Shown: piece by piece, positions 44,436-56,631 of the stretch | Position numbering within the stretch: the stretch's first letter is position 1 | Layout of the letters: each line of letters starts with the position of its first letter | Assembly (NCBI RefSeq): GCF_040712315.1 | Contig: NC_134015.1 | Span: 14,156,945 to 14,220,944, forward strand | Direction: 5' to 3' | Length of the DNA: 64,000 nt | Source: Castanea sativa | Lineage: Eukaryota; Streptophyta; Magnoliopsida; Fagales; Fagaceae | Notes under the pieces: model-generated | What the model saw: the letters and a program-made list of their open reading frames with translations, nothing else | The model's database searches: none | Told to the model about the DNA's origin: nothing | Program-made: the position numbers and the translations under genes

Positions 44436-47400
44436 CTAGTCGCTAACCCGTGCATTGCACGAAATTGTTTTAGATCAAATGTTAACATGTTCAGGTTTAA
44501 ACATCTCTCTAATTTCAACTATTGAATGCTATCATTTCCAATATAAGATGAAAAATGTAGTTTGAACATTTCTTGTGATGAAACAGTCAAAATTTTACAC
44601 ACAATATCATTAAAAATGAGATACATACAAATATTATGAAGTAATATATTATAATAATCATGATGCGCTCTTACGTTTGATTTAATAATTTTTTTTTTTT
44701 TTTTTTGAGAGTCAATTTGGTTTAATAAGTATTACAAAAGAATCAATAAATCAAATAAATATACAACTGCGCTTACATCTTAATATCGATAAATTTACAA
44801 TTAAAGATATTAAGATCAAGTCAAACTCAGATTGGCAAAATCCGCCATGAACTTTGTAATTCAACTAATTGGCACCTCTTGGTGTTTCCAATGGAGACAT
44901 TCAAGATTCAAATCCAATAATCTCCAACTATCAAACAAATTGAAGTTGCATTAAAAAATAAACATAAAAAATCTATTCCCATAAAAATATTATATTAATA
45001 TAAATCCTATGATATATTTGGCTATGTAAACAAATAGAAAAGACGGAAAAAGAAAATAATTAGAGAAAATGAATGTCACAAATTGAGAGCTAAGGGGAGA
45101 GAGAGTGTGACAAGCCTATTAATGTGATATCTTGACAAAGGGAAGAATCCAGATCTCCTTTAAAATTAATAAAATCAAACAATTGTTATTATACTAAAAA
45201 AACCAAGTATTTCACAAATTAACCAAACCAAAAAATTAAAAATAAGGATGGGAGATTAATCCAGAACTTTTTACTATTCTTTAGTGGAAAATCAAATTAG
45301 CAATGCATCAAAACCCAATCATCACAAAGATAATAGAACTTTTAGACCATACAATCATCACTGCAAATTACCTATCTAGATAATTTGGACTTCTCACAAC
45401 AATTGCACCAATAACAAATAGGATTTTGTCATATTTTCCTATTCAAATCACAGTTTCACACATGATTTATAAGGACGGGCCAGTCAAACAACACTTCACC
45501 TCATGAATGTGAAACACAAAATTTATATATATATATATTATAAGTTGGAAACTAAATGAAACTCACAATCACTTTACTCTTTGTACTTAAAAAACCCATA
45601 TGCATCAACCAGTGCAATTGGCTTTGATGCTTCAACAACCATGATAGCCCTTGGACATCATTCCAAATTTAGATGTTACAGCAAATGGCTAACTACTTGA
45701 ATGAGGACAATCTCATCAATACACAACAGTACATTTAAAAAAAAAAAAAAAAAAAAAAGCACCTAACCGATATTATTGATCACAAATCTAGCCTAGAAGG
45801 AGAATAGCACCAAATATGTCCACCCCAAACATGCCCAAAATTAGCCTAGACGGAGAATAGCATCAAATATGTCCACCCCAAACATCCCCAAAATTGTGGA
45901 AGTCCTTGCAAATAATTTGAGCCTAACTTATTTAAGCATAACCCAACTTCAAATTCTAATGGATGTGGCTACGACTTATGACCCACAACCTCTAATTCTC
46001 CCTTTCTCATTTTATTTTTTATTTTTTGTAATACTACTCTATGAAGAAGTCAACAATGAGTAAAATTAGACAAAGCAAGGAAAACATATTTAAACCGTTA
46101 AATGGTAGGAAGTACAAAGCAGCCAAGAAAGAAAATTAAACGGAGACATGTATGGTTCAAATAACTTGACCCCAACTATTGATTTATTTTTAAAAATCCA
46201 ATATATTAAAAATCTTCATGAAAAATAAGTATTCTATTAGTCTTCATCATGAAATTCATAAATAAATAACAAAAGGGAGTATACACACAAAAAAAAAAAA
46301 TTTCAATCTATCCAAGTTATATATAAAACACCAGTACTAATTGAACTAAGGTGGAAAATGGTACTATCTTTTGTCATATTTAAATACAACATGACCTGAG
46401 ACCTCAAAAGCTCATATGAAACATGTTTAAATAGTACCATATAGTTTTATTCAAACATTAAGAATACAAAAGTCACAAATCCAGATATTTGTGGCATTTG
46501 TTTCAAGTTTATGCCAAACCAAAACTAAAGCCAGGCCCTAAAAAAACACACAAAAATATACATTTAAATGCAAATTTGTTAAAAAATATATGGTAAAACT
46601 GCTTGGAGTCATTTAAGTACATACTATTAATGAAGCATACAAATAATTACCAGCATAGACAATTCAAAGAAAGCTTTTAAGAACCTAAGACCAAGAACTT
46701 AATCTAAATAGAATAACATAGATTTCACCTAATATGATAGGTAACATAGTTGGGTTCATAGATTGTAAAGGGATTTTACATATTGATTGTTTAAAAGACA
46801 TGGAGCATGTACTGTCATGTCATGTGTACTTGTTAGACATTGAGCATGCTTTGTCATGTATTCTATAATTGATTAGTAATGTGAGTCAAGCTTGAATTCA
46901 AGCCAATGAGTATCTATATACGAAACAAAAGGGAGAAAAGAAAATTCTTACGAAGACAAAATGATAGAAAATTAAGTGAATCTTAGCTTTTCTCGTCTAT
47001 GTTCCTACTTTCAAATAAGGATTTAAACCAAGAAACCAATTCTACAAAAAGAAGTACATCACACATTAAAAAAGAAATATAAAATAAACCATGTGCTAAA
47101 TGGACATTATATACTGCCAAGACCATGTATATACTGTGTAAGAAGAAGATCTCCATTTACAATTTTTGGACTTAATTCTAGGGAAGGAACAAAACAATCA
47201 GGTATTTTATCAAACAATTTTTGTGCATGTAACAGAGAATCTAGTTAATTATGTCTTCAACTCCACGCCAAAATAATAAGGCAATATTTTTTAGAGGGGT
47301 GATTGGCAAAGAGAGAAACAAATCAAAGCTTCAAAGAAACAAAATAGTCAAACACTGAATTAGAAGGTCAAATTAAGGTGACCTAATTCTGGTTGCTAAA

Positions 47401-49613
47401 CAAAAGATTTGATTGCTTCTATTAAATCAGACTATTAAACATTTGACCACAAATCTATGAAAACTATTAGTGGTGAGCAAAGGCATATAGTTGATTTCGT
47501 AGTCCCATACACTAACCAAAAGGAAATTCACAGGTTTTTGGACCCAAAAGTACCACCACCTACCCCATTGGAAATGGAGGCACTGGCATTTGTTGCGTCC
47601 CTGGCATTGGATTGTGTAAGTGAAAGTGTACTTTGTCCCTCAATGACTAAGGTTTCAAACAGCCTCCAAAGTGCCTTGGAAGGGATTTTGGAAGGGCAAG
47701 GTGATTGCTGGGGGCAAAAGGATGGTATGTAACACTACAGTGTGTGCAGCTGAGGTAAAAGGAATTAGATGGGGCAGTTTTATTGAGTCAAGAACTAAAT
47801 TTGAGGAAAGTAGTAACTGAAGGAGACTCGAAAGATTTGTATCAATGCTATTAACAAAACTTTGAAGGGGAAAGGCCTATCTCTGTTCCTTGGCAAGCTA
47901 TATGTATTGTAGAAGACACTTGTGATGTGACTAAAAAATTGAATCCAATGGCATTCTCTTGGATAAATCGTGAAGCTAATCTAGCAGCTCATTACTTAGC
48001 CACTCAATAATAGGTGGCAGGGGTTTGTTAATGAATAGTCCTTACCCTGATTAGTTTGTGAATGTGATCAAGAAGGATACTTTGAATGAATAGTCTTTAC
48101 CCTGATCAGTTTGTATATATCTATTGAAGCTTGCCTGGCATTTCAAAAAAAAGAAAAAAAGAAAAAAGCCTTGGATTCGTGTGTGGATCTGGATCATAAA
48201 GAGAGTTCATTTAAAGATTAATTAGGTTAATAGTGGTTAAACCAACTGAACCTTAATGTGTCTGTGGCATTTCTAACGGCAAGAATAATAGCTTGATGTT
48301 AATAGTTTTCATCTGTCTTTGATAATCTTAATGCAGTCTTCAGGTTGTTCCTTTGAAGCATTTGACCACAAATCTACAATAAAACTTGGAGGATGCTTAA
48401 TGTCAACACTATCTTTATAAGCCATGCCTCGAAGCCCAAGCCCCCTTTTTTTCAGTTTGGCTCAGGCATTTTGTCGAACATTTTGAGGGTGAAGGGTTGG
48501 CCTCTTTTCTCTTGTCATGCATAAAGAACTATCATAGCCTACTGGTTTCCATTATTTATTTCAAGCATTCCACCATAAAATTAAAAAAAAAAAAAAAAAA
48601 AAAAAATACATATCTAGTAAAGGGGAAAAATTACAGAACAAAAAGTCTTCGTTTGTAGACTTCTCAACCTAGTCTAAAACAAAGACATCAAAAACTGATA
48701 TGATATAACACACAGGTGTTGCAACCAAATAGACAGCCAAACTAAATCTCTGCGTGCATAATGAACATACCCAAAAGAAGCAGTGCTCCAATTAAATAAC
48801 CCAGCAGTAACAAATTCAACACCCAACAAAAATGATTTAGAAAGTAAATGTAACGTAACAACCATCCACACCATAGCATGAAAAAGGCAAAAACAAACGT
48901 AGAAAGAAAAAAAAAAACCATCAAACAAAAGAATAGAGCACAAAAGAAATTGGGATGTACGGATACCTCAACTGAATCTCCCGGCTTATGTCAGTATTTA
49001 TATGGATGTGAGGAGAGGAAGGAAGACAGAGAGGCTGCCGTTAGAAGCTGAAATCGTAGAACAGGAAGATGAAACCATGAGTGAAACAGTAGAACAGAAG
49101 CTGAAACCGTGATATGATGTGGATGAAACAAAACGTGAAACGATAGAACAGAAGCTGAAATAGGTGGGGAAGGGATAGGAACTAAACCTGAAAAGGAAAG
49201 GCATAAATTGTAAACGTGAAAAGCATTTAGGTTTGACAAAAGGAGTTAGCTGAAAAGGCTTTGGGTGTTGGCTGGAATTTAAAGTAGAGATGGGGCTCCA
49301 TGTAATAAAAGGAAAGGGAATAGTACAAGTGGTAACTGTGAAAAGCAATCAGGTTTGACAAAGTGAGTTAGCTGAAAAGGCTTTGGGTGTGGGCTTGGGC
49401 TTTATATAGGATTTAAATGTATAAGTAGTGGACTTTAAAGTAGAGATAGAGCTGAAAATTGAATTAAAAATTGGCAAAAACTATTTTCAAATTGAATTAA
49501 AAATTTAGAAAAGAGAATGAAAATGACATGGTTGTTGACGTGGCTCAATGTGAACATAGCAATATTATATACTACGCTTTAGCTTTTAGTAATAATATAG
49601 ATATAGATATAGA
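44436..49613 (-). mobile_element. Helitron 2 (non-autonomous, minus strand)
   Basis: The left edge, read on the minus strand, is hairpin CGTGCATTGCACG, then GGTTAGCGA-CTAG and T. The right edge on the minus strand reads TCTATATCTATATCTATATT followed by ATTACTAAAAGCTAAAGC, a Helitron 5' terminus, after an A. Length 5178 bp if the outermost TC is used; a TATAGA repeat makes the 5' end uncertain by a few bases. It has inserted 45 bp past the LINE/transporter insertion in the receptor-kinase flank. No Rep/helicase. It contains a LINE RNase H remnant at 47458-48170 and minus-strand AT-rich sequence. Confidence 0.75.
47458..48170 (+). pseudogene. LINE 3' remnant within Helitron 2
   Basis: Degraded RNase H end: QELNLRKVVTEGDSKDLY, then FSWINREANLAAHYLATQ and a stop at about 48009. 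An A-rich tail follows at 48144-48168. An 18-bp perfect direct repeat, CATTTGACCACAAATCTA (47440-47457 and 48359-48376), brackets it. About 190 bp beyond the A-tail precede the right repeat. An upstream ORF (47457-47732) has no recognised domain except PPTPLEMEALAF, which may be the Glu block of RNase H. Confidence 0.6.
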
Positions 49614-50024
49614 TAAAGCCTTCCCTCCACGGTCCACGCTATTTTCATTGTAGTAACTGATATGGCAGAAATACAAACATAGAGTAATAAACTTTCCTTA
49701 TTATTGTTTCTCAAAAAAAAAAAAAAATTCCTTATTATTATTACTATATAAAAAAATAAAACTAAAAGAAAACAGAACTTTCCTATGATTCTTCTACAAT
49801 GGTGCTTTCAAGCCTCCGGTGGCAGTTGGGTCAAATGAATGGAATCATGGATGGCCTACCTCTCTCTCTCTCTCTCTCTCTCAAAATTATTTTATGCATA
49901 ATAGATTTATTTTTTTTCATCTCTAGAACTGATCGTTTCTTTTTCTTTTTTAAACCGGAACTCAATTCTATTAACTTGGTACTCTGGTTTTGATTTGTTT
50001 AACTTATTATGTTGTGTATATAGT

Positions 50025-50028
<4 letters not shown>
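49614..50028. other. no gene seen
   Basis: AT-rich sequence with a (CT)n run at 49861-49883. Confidence 0.5.
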
Positions 50029-50091
<63 letters not shown>

Positions 50092-50370
50092 GGCGCTGAC
50101 AATACTTCAAATAATTCAGACCACATATTGGACATAAGCAATTCCTGTATATAGGAAGTCCGCAATGGAAAACACAAGGAATACCATGAATTTTAAGAAA
50201 CCTGTTTCTAAAGAGGACGAGATGTAACAAAACTTCTAAACCGCTTCCCATATTTTGGACGAGTCAACATACAATGATACAAAACTACTCCGTACAATTC
50301 ATTTTTAAGTATATATTAGCATACTAAATTGCAATTTACACACTAATATACAATATAATGTATACGTGTG
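50029..50370 (-). mobile_element. candidate 5'-truncated retrocopy with a 61-base A tail
   Basis: Sixty-one T (50029-50089) read as a poly(A) tail on the minus strand, preceded by a unique minus-strand sequence with an open stretch (GIPCVFHCGLPIYRNCLCPI, then CGLNYLKYCQ). Possible imperfect target duplications are TGTGTATATAGTAAG (50013-50027) and TGTGTATATATGTAAG (50371-50386). The source is not recognised; it could be an mRNA 3' end or a LINE/SINE tail. Confidence 0.45.
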
Positions 50371-50969
50371 TGTGTATATATGTAAGCGCTTCAGGAGTAG
50401 GGCACCAGTGATTCTCGCTAATCTCGACTAGTTACTATCATTACTTTGTCTTTCATAATCAATCTATTTCATTAAACTCTCGACATTTATGTGTAGGATG
50501 CACAACCACAAGCACGTAAAGAAAATTTCACGCTCATTGACCAGCATCTTCTGTATTGAATCAAGATGAATCCAAAAAACAAAATGTAGAGGGAATATTT
50601 CCTTTGAATAACCTCATTTATTCCAATAGTTAATCGTAAAATTTCACATTTTATTTAACTTTTTATTGATTCACTTTAATATTCAAGTAAAAACAGTGCC
50701 ACAGTCCTCACGTATGAGTACATCTTATTCAAACATATTTTTTGCATACTATGATCAGAGACCCTAATGATATCTTATTTAATTTAGGCATCAAACATAG
50801 CATAGCATTAGCACGCATATACAATATCTGATGACTTGTCTTCAAATAGTAGATAACATAGAATTATCAATTATTAAAAAAATAGAAACTAATAGTAGGT
50901 AACATAGATCTTTTGCCTCCAATTTGTTTAGGAATCAGCTGATGATACTCTTCTATCCTCTCTCAGCAA

Positions 50970-51457
50970 TTATGGGTGCGTTGGTGCCTGGTAGCCTCCG
51001 CCTCCATATTCTTTATATTTTGGCGGATGAATTTCAGCAAGAAGTCTTCGTCCTGCAACATGGAAACATGCATCTATGATTTGCTCGAAGATAATTACAA
51101 CGCTTTTGATCAAGCTTAATTCCTACTAAACATATATCATATATGTATATATGGCAAAGTTCATGACTTAAATCATACACTCTTATTATGAGAAGAGTAA
51201 AAGAGTTTGGGAAAGTAAGATTTCATATAAGCTTCAATGAAAGAAAAGAACGAACATTCAAAGTGATAATAGTCTTATATAGCAAAAGATGTACAGTTTG
51301 GCGAAACATAAAATTAATTAAAACAATACAAGTAGGGTTTCTACAAACCGAGTTTGAAAGCTGGTGTTGCATCATAAGTTATTGCACCAGTGGACACGAG
51401 CAACACCAATGCTAAAATAATAGTCATTGCCAACACTTTGAAGGCGGTGGAGGACAT
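50970..51457 (-). CDS. small secreted-peptide precursor, 63 aa, two exons
   Basis: Exon 1 is 51457-51349 (109 nt), the intron 51348-51053 (GT...TTGCAG), and exon 2 51052-50970 (83 nt), giving exactly 63 codons plus TAA. The start MSSTAFKVLAMTIILALVLL is a classic signal peptide ending near STGA. The mature part is about 38 residues: ITYDATPAFKL, GRRLLAEIHPPKYK, EYGGGGYQAPTHP. It is basic and Gly/Pro/Tyr-rich, with an RR that could be a processing site. A TATA-like CTATTTAAG lies about 110 bp upstream (51563-51571). Reading frame and splice sites are intact, unlike the paralogue at 11277-11948. I do not recognise the peptide family; it resembles plant secreted signalling or defence peptides only in layout. 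Confidence 0.75.
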
Positions 51458-52296
51458 GTTTTCTATACTGATATTATAAGATGAAGGGAACAGAAGCTCA
51501 AGGTTAATAGAGGTATAGTGAGGATGAGAATGGATAGTTTTAGAAGAATAGCTAGGTACTTAAATAGAGTGATGGTTTTGGAACTTTAATTTTTTTTCTT
51601 TCTTTTTTTCCCCTATATAAATTTTGGACTTGTCAAACATAACAAGTAACATTAGAAAAGAAAAAGAAAATACCTAACGTATGAACTTTCTTAGTTTTGA
51701 ATTTCCTTTTAACTAATTAAACTGTTTGACGGAGTCAATAGGCTCGCCTCCCCCTTGATCAAAGTATGATTGGAAATTGGAATATGTCAAACATGCATAT
51801 ATATTCGTGTACTCCATTTCTCTTTGTGCATATTACAAAAGAAAAAAAAAATGTAGAAATCATTGTGTGGTCATATAAATACTAGTGAACAAAACAAGTT
51901 TTCGTTAAATGAACAAAAAAAGCTAATGCGCTTTACCCAGATGTTAAAATTCTTCTTTATATCGCTGAAAAAAAAAATTTATTTAATGATTGAATTTAGA
52001 TACTTATGTGAGAAATTATTTAATAAGTTGGAAGTAATATTTTCTCATCTCACATAAATGATGGGCCTTATAATAAATTAAAAAATGTGACCCACTATCA
52101 TATAAGAAGAATGATGATTACTCTCAGAGTATTGATTTTTTTTTTTAGAATATTAAGTATTTTTAACACACACGTGAGGAGAGGGAAGAAAGTTTTAAAT
52201 AAATTGACAGTGGTGTATATCCAAAAGGACCTCTCTTAGAGTATTGATTAACTACTCATTAGTTCTAAATATTTAGTTAGTCCAAAAAAAACTCAT
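51458..52296. other. promoter side of peptide gene; MITE-like remnant
   Basis: No further gene. Sequence at 52035-52130 (CATCTCACATAAATGATGGG...CCCACTATCATATAAGAAG) resembles the nested hairpin at 23651-23734, so a related element once lay here. Confidence 0.45.
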
Positions 52297-52459
52297 CATT
52301 TTAGGTGTACCAAGTGAAAAATTTGACAAGACGATAGGATAATTAAATTTCCCATATTGAAAAGTAAGACAACAAACTCATTTTAGGTGTACAAGTGAAA
52401 AATTTGACAAGACGATAGGATAATTAAATTGCCCATATTGAAAAGTAAGACAACAAATT
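52297..52459. repeat. 82-bp tandem duplication
   Basis: Two copies (52297-52378 and 52379-52459) differ by a one-base indel and one or two substitutions. Core: AAAAATTTGACAAGACGATA followed by GGATAATTAAATT. Confidence 0.9.
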
Positions 52460-53602
52460 TGACTTTAATTATGATTTAGAACCCAAATTACAATTATGAC
52501 TAATTTCAATTTTAGGCTAATCTATCAATTAATGGTCCAATTGTGTACATGATTAAACAAATAACATAAAAATCAACACAAACACAGAAAAGTAAACACT
52601 CATAACACATTGAAGTGTTTGTGAAGAGGAAATCTAAGTAACAAGTGTAAGAACCTCTTCACAGCCTCACTGCCGAAAACGATCCTCTAGAATAGATAGT
52701 TGCAGTACAATTTACTTACAAAACCCTTCATGTATTGTAGTAAAGATGTACTAAAGACATTCAAGTTCTTACTCGCAACTGAATCCGCAAGTCCTTTCTC
52801 TACTCTAGAATCTGAATCAGCAATTGAGCTCCAATTGTAACTTCAAGTCACCATGGCTGATTATGTGGTGCTCCAATGCTTCCCAAGACTCCACCAATAC
52901 TCACAACTAAGAGGTAGTGATGGGTACTATTTCCTCTCAAAGATTTGACAATGGTAAGTAAGAGGGAGAAGGTGGAGAGAATTGATACCGTTTCTTTCAA
53001 TATTCGTGGGGTTTCTCTCAGCCTTTAGAAGGGAATTAGGGTTTGATTTCTTCGAAAATGAGGTACGCACAGGCTAGGAAAAAGCTGAAATAGTAGAAGA
53101 GTTTGTAACAAAATTCTCTCATGTTTTGACCATTTTGGTCGATCAAGTGTCTCATAAGATCATGGCCTCAAATGCTTTTCAAAATGTTGTCATGTGCCAT
53201 TTTGCCAGATAGGTTCTCCATTTTTCTTGATCGAGACTCCATCTTGTACAACTTCAATTTAGATGCATTAACCCTCAACCCAATTACTTACACATATATT
53301 CACAAAACACAAAATACAAGGTATTTGCATGATCGATTACTTGAACACCTTGGCATGCAATATGCCAATACACTAGGATTCTAACAAGAAGTTAACCATT
53401 TTTTAAAGTATACTAGCGTTTACCCTAAAAGGTTAGGGAGTAAAAGGATACATGAAACATTAGAAACTAAATTGACACATAGCCTAAACTTTGGGGACCA
53501 AAAACATAATTGACCTAAATATAATTGAATGAAAAGGAAAACAAAATGTCGAGACTTGTTTGTTTCATCTTCTTGAATGAATATTGTAATTTAAAATTTT
53601 AA
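52460..53602. other. no gene seen
   Basis: A moderately GC stretch (52560-53230) without a long frame or recognised repeat. It may be an old element leader, but I cannot support that. Confidence 0.4.
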
Positions 53603-53940
53603 AGGCAAATTATACTAACTTTATTTGACATTTTGAAAATGATTAGAAACCTCCTCTAGTAATAAAATGACACTTAGACTCTGAGTTTATTACTTTTTTT
53701 TTCCAATTTTTCATGATTTTTCTTATCATATAACCTAATAAAAAAATCTGCATAATAAACACTATTTTGATGTTATTTTATAAATGAGATTTTAATTTGA
53801 AAATTCTGTATCTTGACTAATTAATAATGGCAAGTAAATGGTTATTGAACATTTACTTAAATGATGAAATGTTGTTTACAAAAATGGAATGAGGTTTCTG
53901 ACATCTCCCAAACCTTGAGGGGGTTTAGTATAATTTATCC
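53603..53940. mobile_element. MITE (about 340 bp)
   Basis: Inverted ends GGCAAATTATACTAAC and the reverse complement of GTTTAGTATAATTTATCC. Inner blocks GAAACCTCCTC and GAGGTTTCTGACATCTCCC also pair. No ORF. Confidence 0.6.
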
Positions 53941-54068
53941 AAATTCTAATCATGACATCTCGAAATCTTTTAGGATTGAATTAATCCATTTGTTGTGATT
54001 TTTATTTTTGTTTATTTTCCATTCTTTTTCTGTTTGCTTTTTTTTTTTTTTGTCCCCCCTAATGTAAG

Positions 54069-54232
54069 ATTTTTTTTTTTTTTTGGTACAAGAAAGAATT
54101 CTACTCTAGCCTAATCTAAGTGTATATGTGTGTGAAGCTCCTTACTAAAGACTTGAACCCCAACCCTTGCTCCCCATACCCTACAAGCACTTATACTTGT
54201 GAAGTGACTATTGCACCAAGGGTGTGCGGTGG
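54069..54232 (-). mobile_element. tRNA-derived SINE with target duplication
   Basis: Read on the minus strand, it has an A-box-like CCTTGGTGCAATAGTCAC, B-box-like GGTTCAAGTCT and a 3' A tail (poly(T) at 54071-54084 on the plus strand). The perfect 9-bp duplication TAATGTAAG flanks it (54060-54068 and 54233-54241). About 164 bp. Complete-looking. Confidence 0.8.
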
Positions 54233-54241
54233 TAATGTAAG

Positions 54242-55550
54242 TGTTGTTATTCTTAGATTCTTTCAAAAATCTACAAGGGATTTACCTAAGTAAGACATAT
54301 AGGGATTTAGTCTAAAAGGCAAAATTAGAAGGCAAGATTGAAAGAAAAATTAAATTATAAAATGTTAATCGATATAAATAAAAAATTGAGTAGAAAATTA
54401 AATAAAAAATATGCTAGGATCATATTTTTAGGTATTGGATAATCTGATTCAAAATACACTTTATGATGTATTTTGAGTTTTAGTTTTAGTGTCTAAAAGT
54501 GTTTTGAAGATTATGATTAAAGACACAAGACACAAGACACTACTCAAGAATTTACTTAAGACCTGCCAAATTTGCTTCCTTGATAGAAAATTTAACTATA
54601 GGTTGATTGATCGAACTTTATTAAATTTTGATACCAAATTGATATCACTTGTCTGATCTAGATTTGTAGATTCTAAATTTGGTTGAAGATGTTGTTGGTT
54701 TTTTTTTTTTTTTTTTTTTTTTTTGCACAACCACATGTTGTCCACTAGAATGGTGACCTTACTAGACTTGAATTTGTTTGGGGAGTCAAGTTCGGACCTC
54801 GACATTGGGCTGCATAGTCCAAGGGCTTCCGTTGCATTTTTAGGCCTACAAAATGAGTAAACCCCAAAGTCTAAGAATTATGACAATGGTTGAAATAAAT
54901 AAATAATATAATAGCTTTGATTAATGGTAGCAATAACTGCTGAAATAAAGTAATATGTATTTAGTGATATGCTTTGATTGAATGATGAGCTAAAGATCAT
55001 AATGATGTATATCTAGTAGTGGGATGGGTCCAAAATAATGTATTTCAAATAGTTTATGTTCAACTATGGTCTATGTTCAAATAATGTATGTTCAGCAGTG
55101 ACAGATCAATTTATTAGTATATGTGTTTATTAGTGAAGTAATCATGTTTGTATTTAAATGTGAAGTAATCATGTTTGTATTTAAAATCATGTTTATTAAA
55201 TAGTTATGTAATATTAAAATAATTTGTATTTAAAGGTGAATTAATCATGTACTCAATAATGTAAATTTAGAGATATGAAAACATAGTCACTTATCTTTGT
55301 ATGGTTTGTAGCTCTAGCTATATAGTATTAGTGAGCTGATATTATTCCAATAGCTTGACACTAGCAATGAAGAGGTAGTATGCCATGATAACTTAAAGAT
55401 TGAAGGGGAAAAATAGGTACAATTGGAGGGGACAGAGAGTATGTCTAGCTATGTGCAGAGGCTAGTTAAGTTTGTCTTATTTATCATGCACTTAAAATAA
55501 TTTTTCCTTGATAATGCTCTTTTAATTATTTTTGAAGTTATGAATAGTAT
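54242..55550. other. no gene; T-run and short tandem repeats
   Basis: Holds a T-run at 54701-54724 and tandem copies of GTGAAGTAATCATGTTTGTA at about 55132-55185. The minus-strand ORF over 54596-54805 is mostly the translated T-run. Confidence 0.5.
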
Positions 55551-56559
55551 TGTTAGGACATATGAGGTTCATGTTAGGAACATATGTCAACATTTTATGT
55601 AATTGGCTAATCCTTTGACAAAACACACTTTACTTGTAATTGGGTAGATCTAGGATGTGTTTAATGCTTCAAGAAACAAAGTTTCAAGTTCAAGTGTTAA
55701 AGCCATGCAAGTCTGTCCAAGAATCAAGTGAAAAAGTGATGTTCATTAAAACTCAACAGCTGGCTCGATAGAGAATATCTATTAAGACTTAAAGAACTAT
55801 TTCAGCTCGAGGCTCGACAGTTGCTTGATAGATAGGGTATCTGTCGAGGTTTATGAAAATCAGTTTTTCAGATCTGATTTCACTCCAATCCGTGAATAGA
55901 TGTTTAGGCTTTTTTTTCCTCACAACCCTAGACATATATAAAGATTGTTTTAAGGGCCGTTGCAGGAGATGAAACAGAATGCAAAAGTTTTTCACAAGCA
56001 TATTGTGAACCAGAGACATATGCTCTAGTTTATCTTGAAGAAGCTGTTATGTTTTTATACCGTAGGGTTTTGTGACCAAGCAACTTCGTGATCTTCATCG
56101 TGTGATGAACTGAAGAACTTTACAACTAATATCTTTCTCAACTTGGTCATCAAGTCACGTACTGGGATTTGCACATCTATTGGTTAGTCATGTATTGAGA
56201 GTCATGCATCAAAAGGAGAGATTGTCACTACAGAACAAGTTCAATTAGGTATTGGGGTAAGGGTTCAACTGTAGGTTGGTATAAGGTATTAGGATTCCTT
56301 TACTTGTGACCACTTGTTTTGATAGTAGTGGATTCTCGGGAGTGGTGACCTTAAAATCACCTGGTGGAGTTTTTGCCTTGGAGGTTTTCCCCATTCGAAA
56401 ACAAATCACCTTGTCAACTTTATTTTCCGCTGCATTTTACTTTAGTTAGTGATTTGTTTATGTTGCCACATACATTGCATGTTAATTTGATTAATTAATA
56501 AATTTGACTAATTAATCAATTAATTTGTTACAACGGGTCAATACATTTTTGGCCTATCA
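55551..56559 (+). repeat. 5' LTR of copia E
   Basis: Begins TGTTAGGACATATG and ends CCTATCA, about 1009 bp, homologous to the copia A LTR. TATA box ACATATATAAAG near 55930. The primer-binding site follows after two bases. The upstream half contains the related but less perfect hairpin TTGATAGATA-GGG-TATCTGTCGAG. Confidence 0.8.
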
Positions 56560-56561
56560 AG

Positions 56562-56573
56562 TGGTATCAGAAT
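56562..56573 (+). promoter_or_regulatory. primer-binding site of copia E
   Basis: TGGTATCAGAAT, two bases after the LTR end; a slightly degraded initiator tRNA-Met type site. Confidence 0.8.
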
Positions 56574-56631
56574 AGACACACTCTGATTAGGTTTTAATCT
56601 TTGCTGTGTGATCCATTAACCCCTATTTGTC

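Noticed and set aside
47457..47732. 91-codon ORF as an independent gene
   Set aside because: It lies between 18-bp repeats, runs into a LINE RNase H remnant and has no domain of its own.
49907..50251. Minus-strand ORF with a Lys run
   Set aside because: The Lys run is the translated poly(A) tail; only the retrocopy interpretation is kept.
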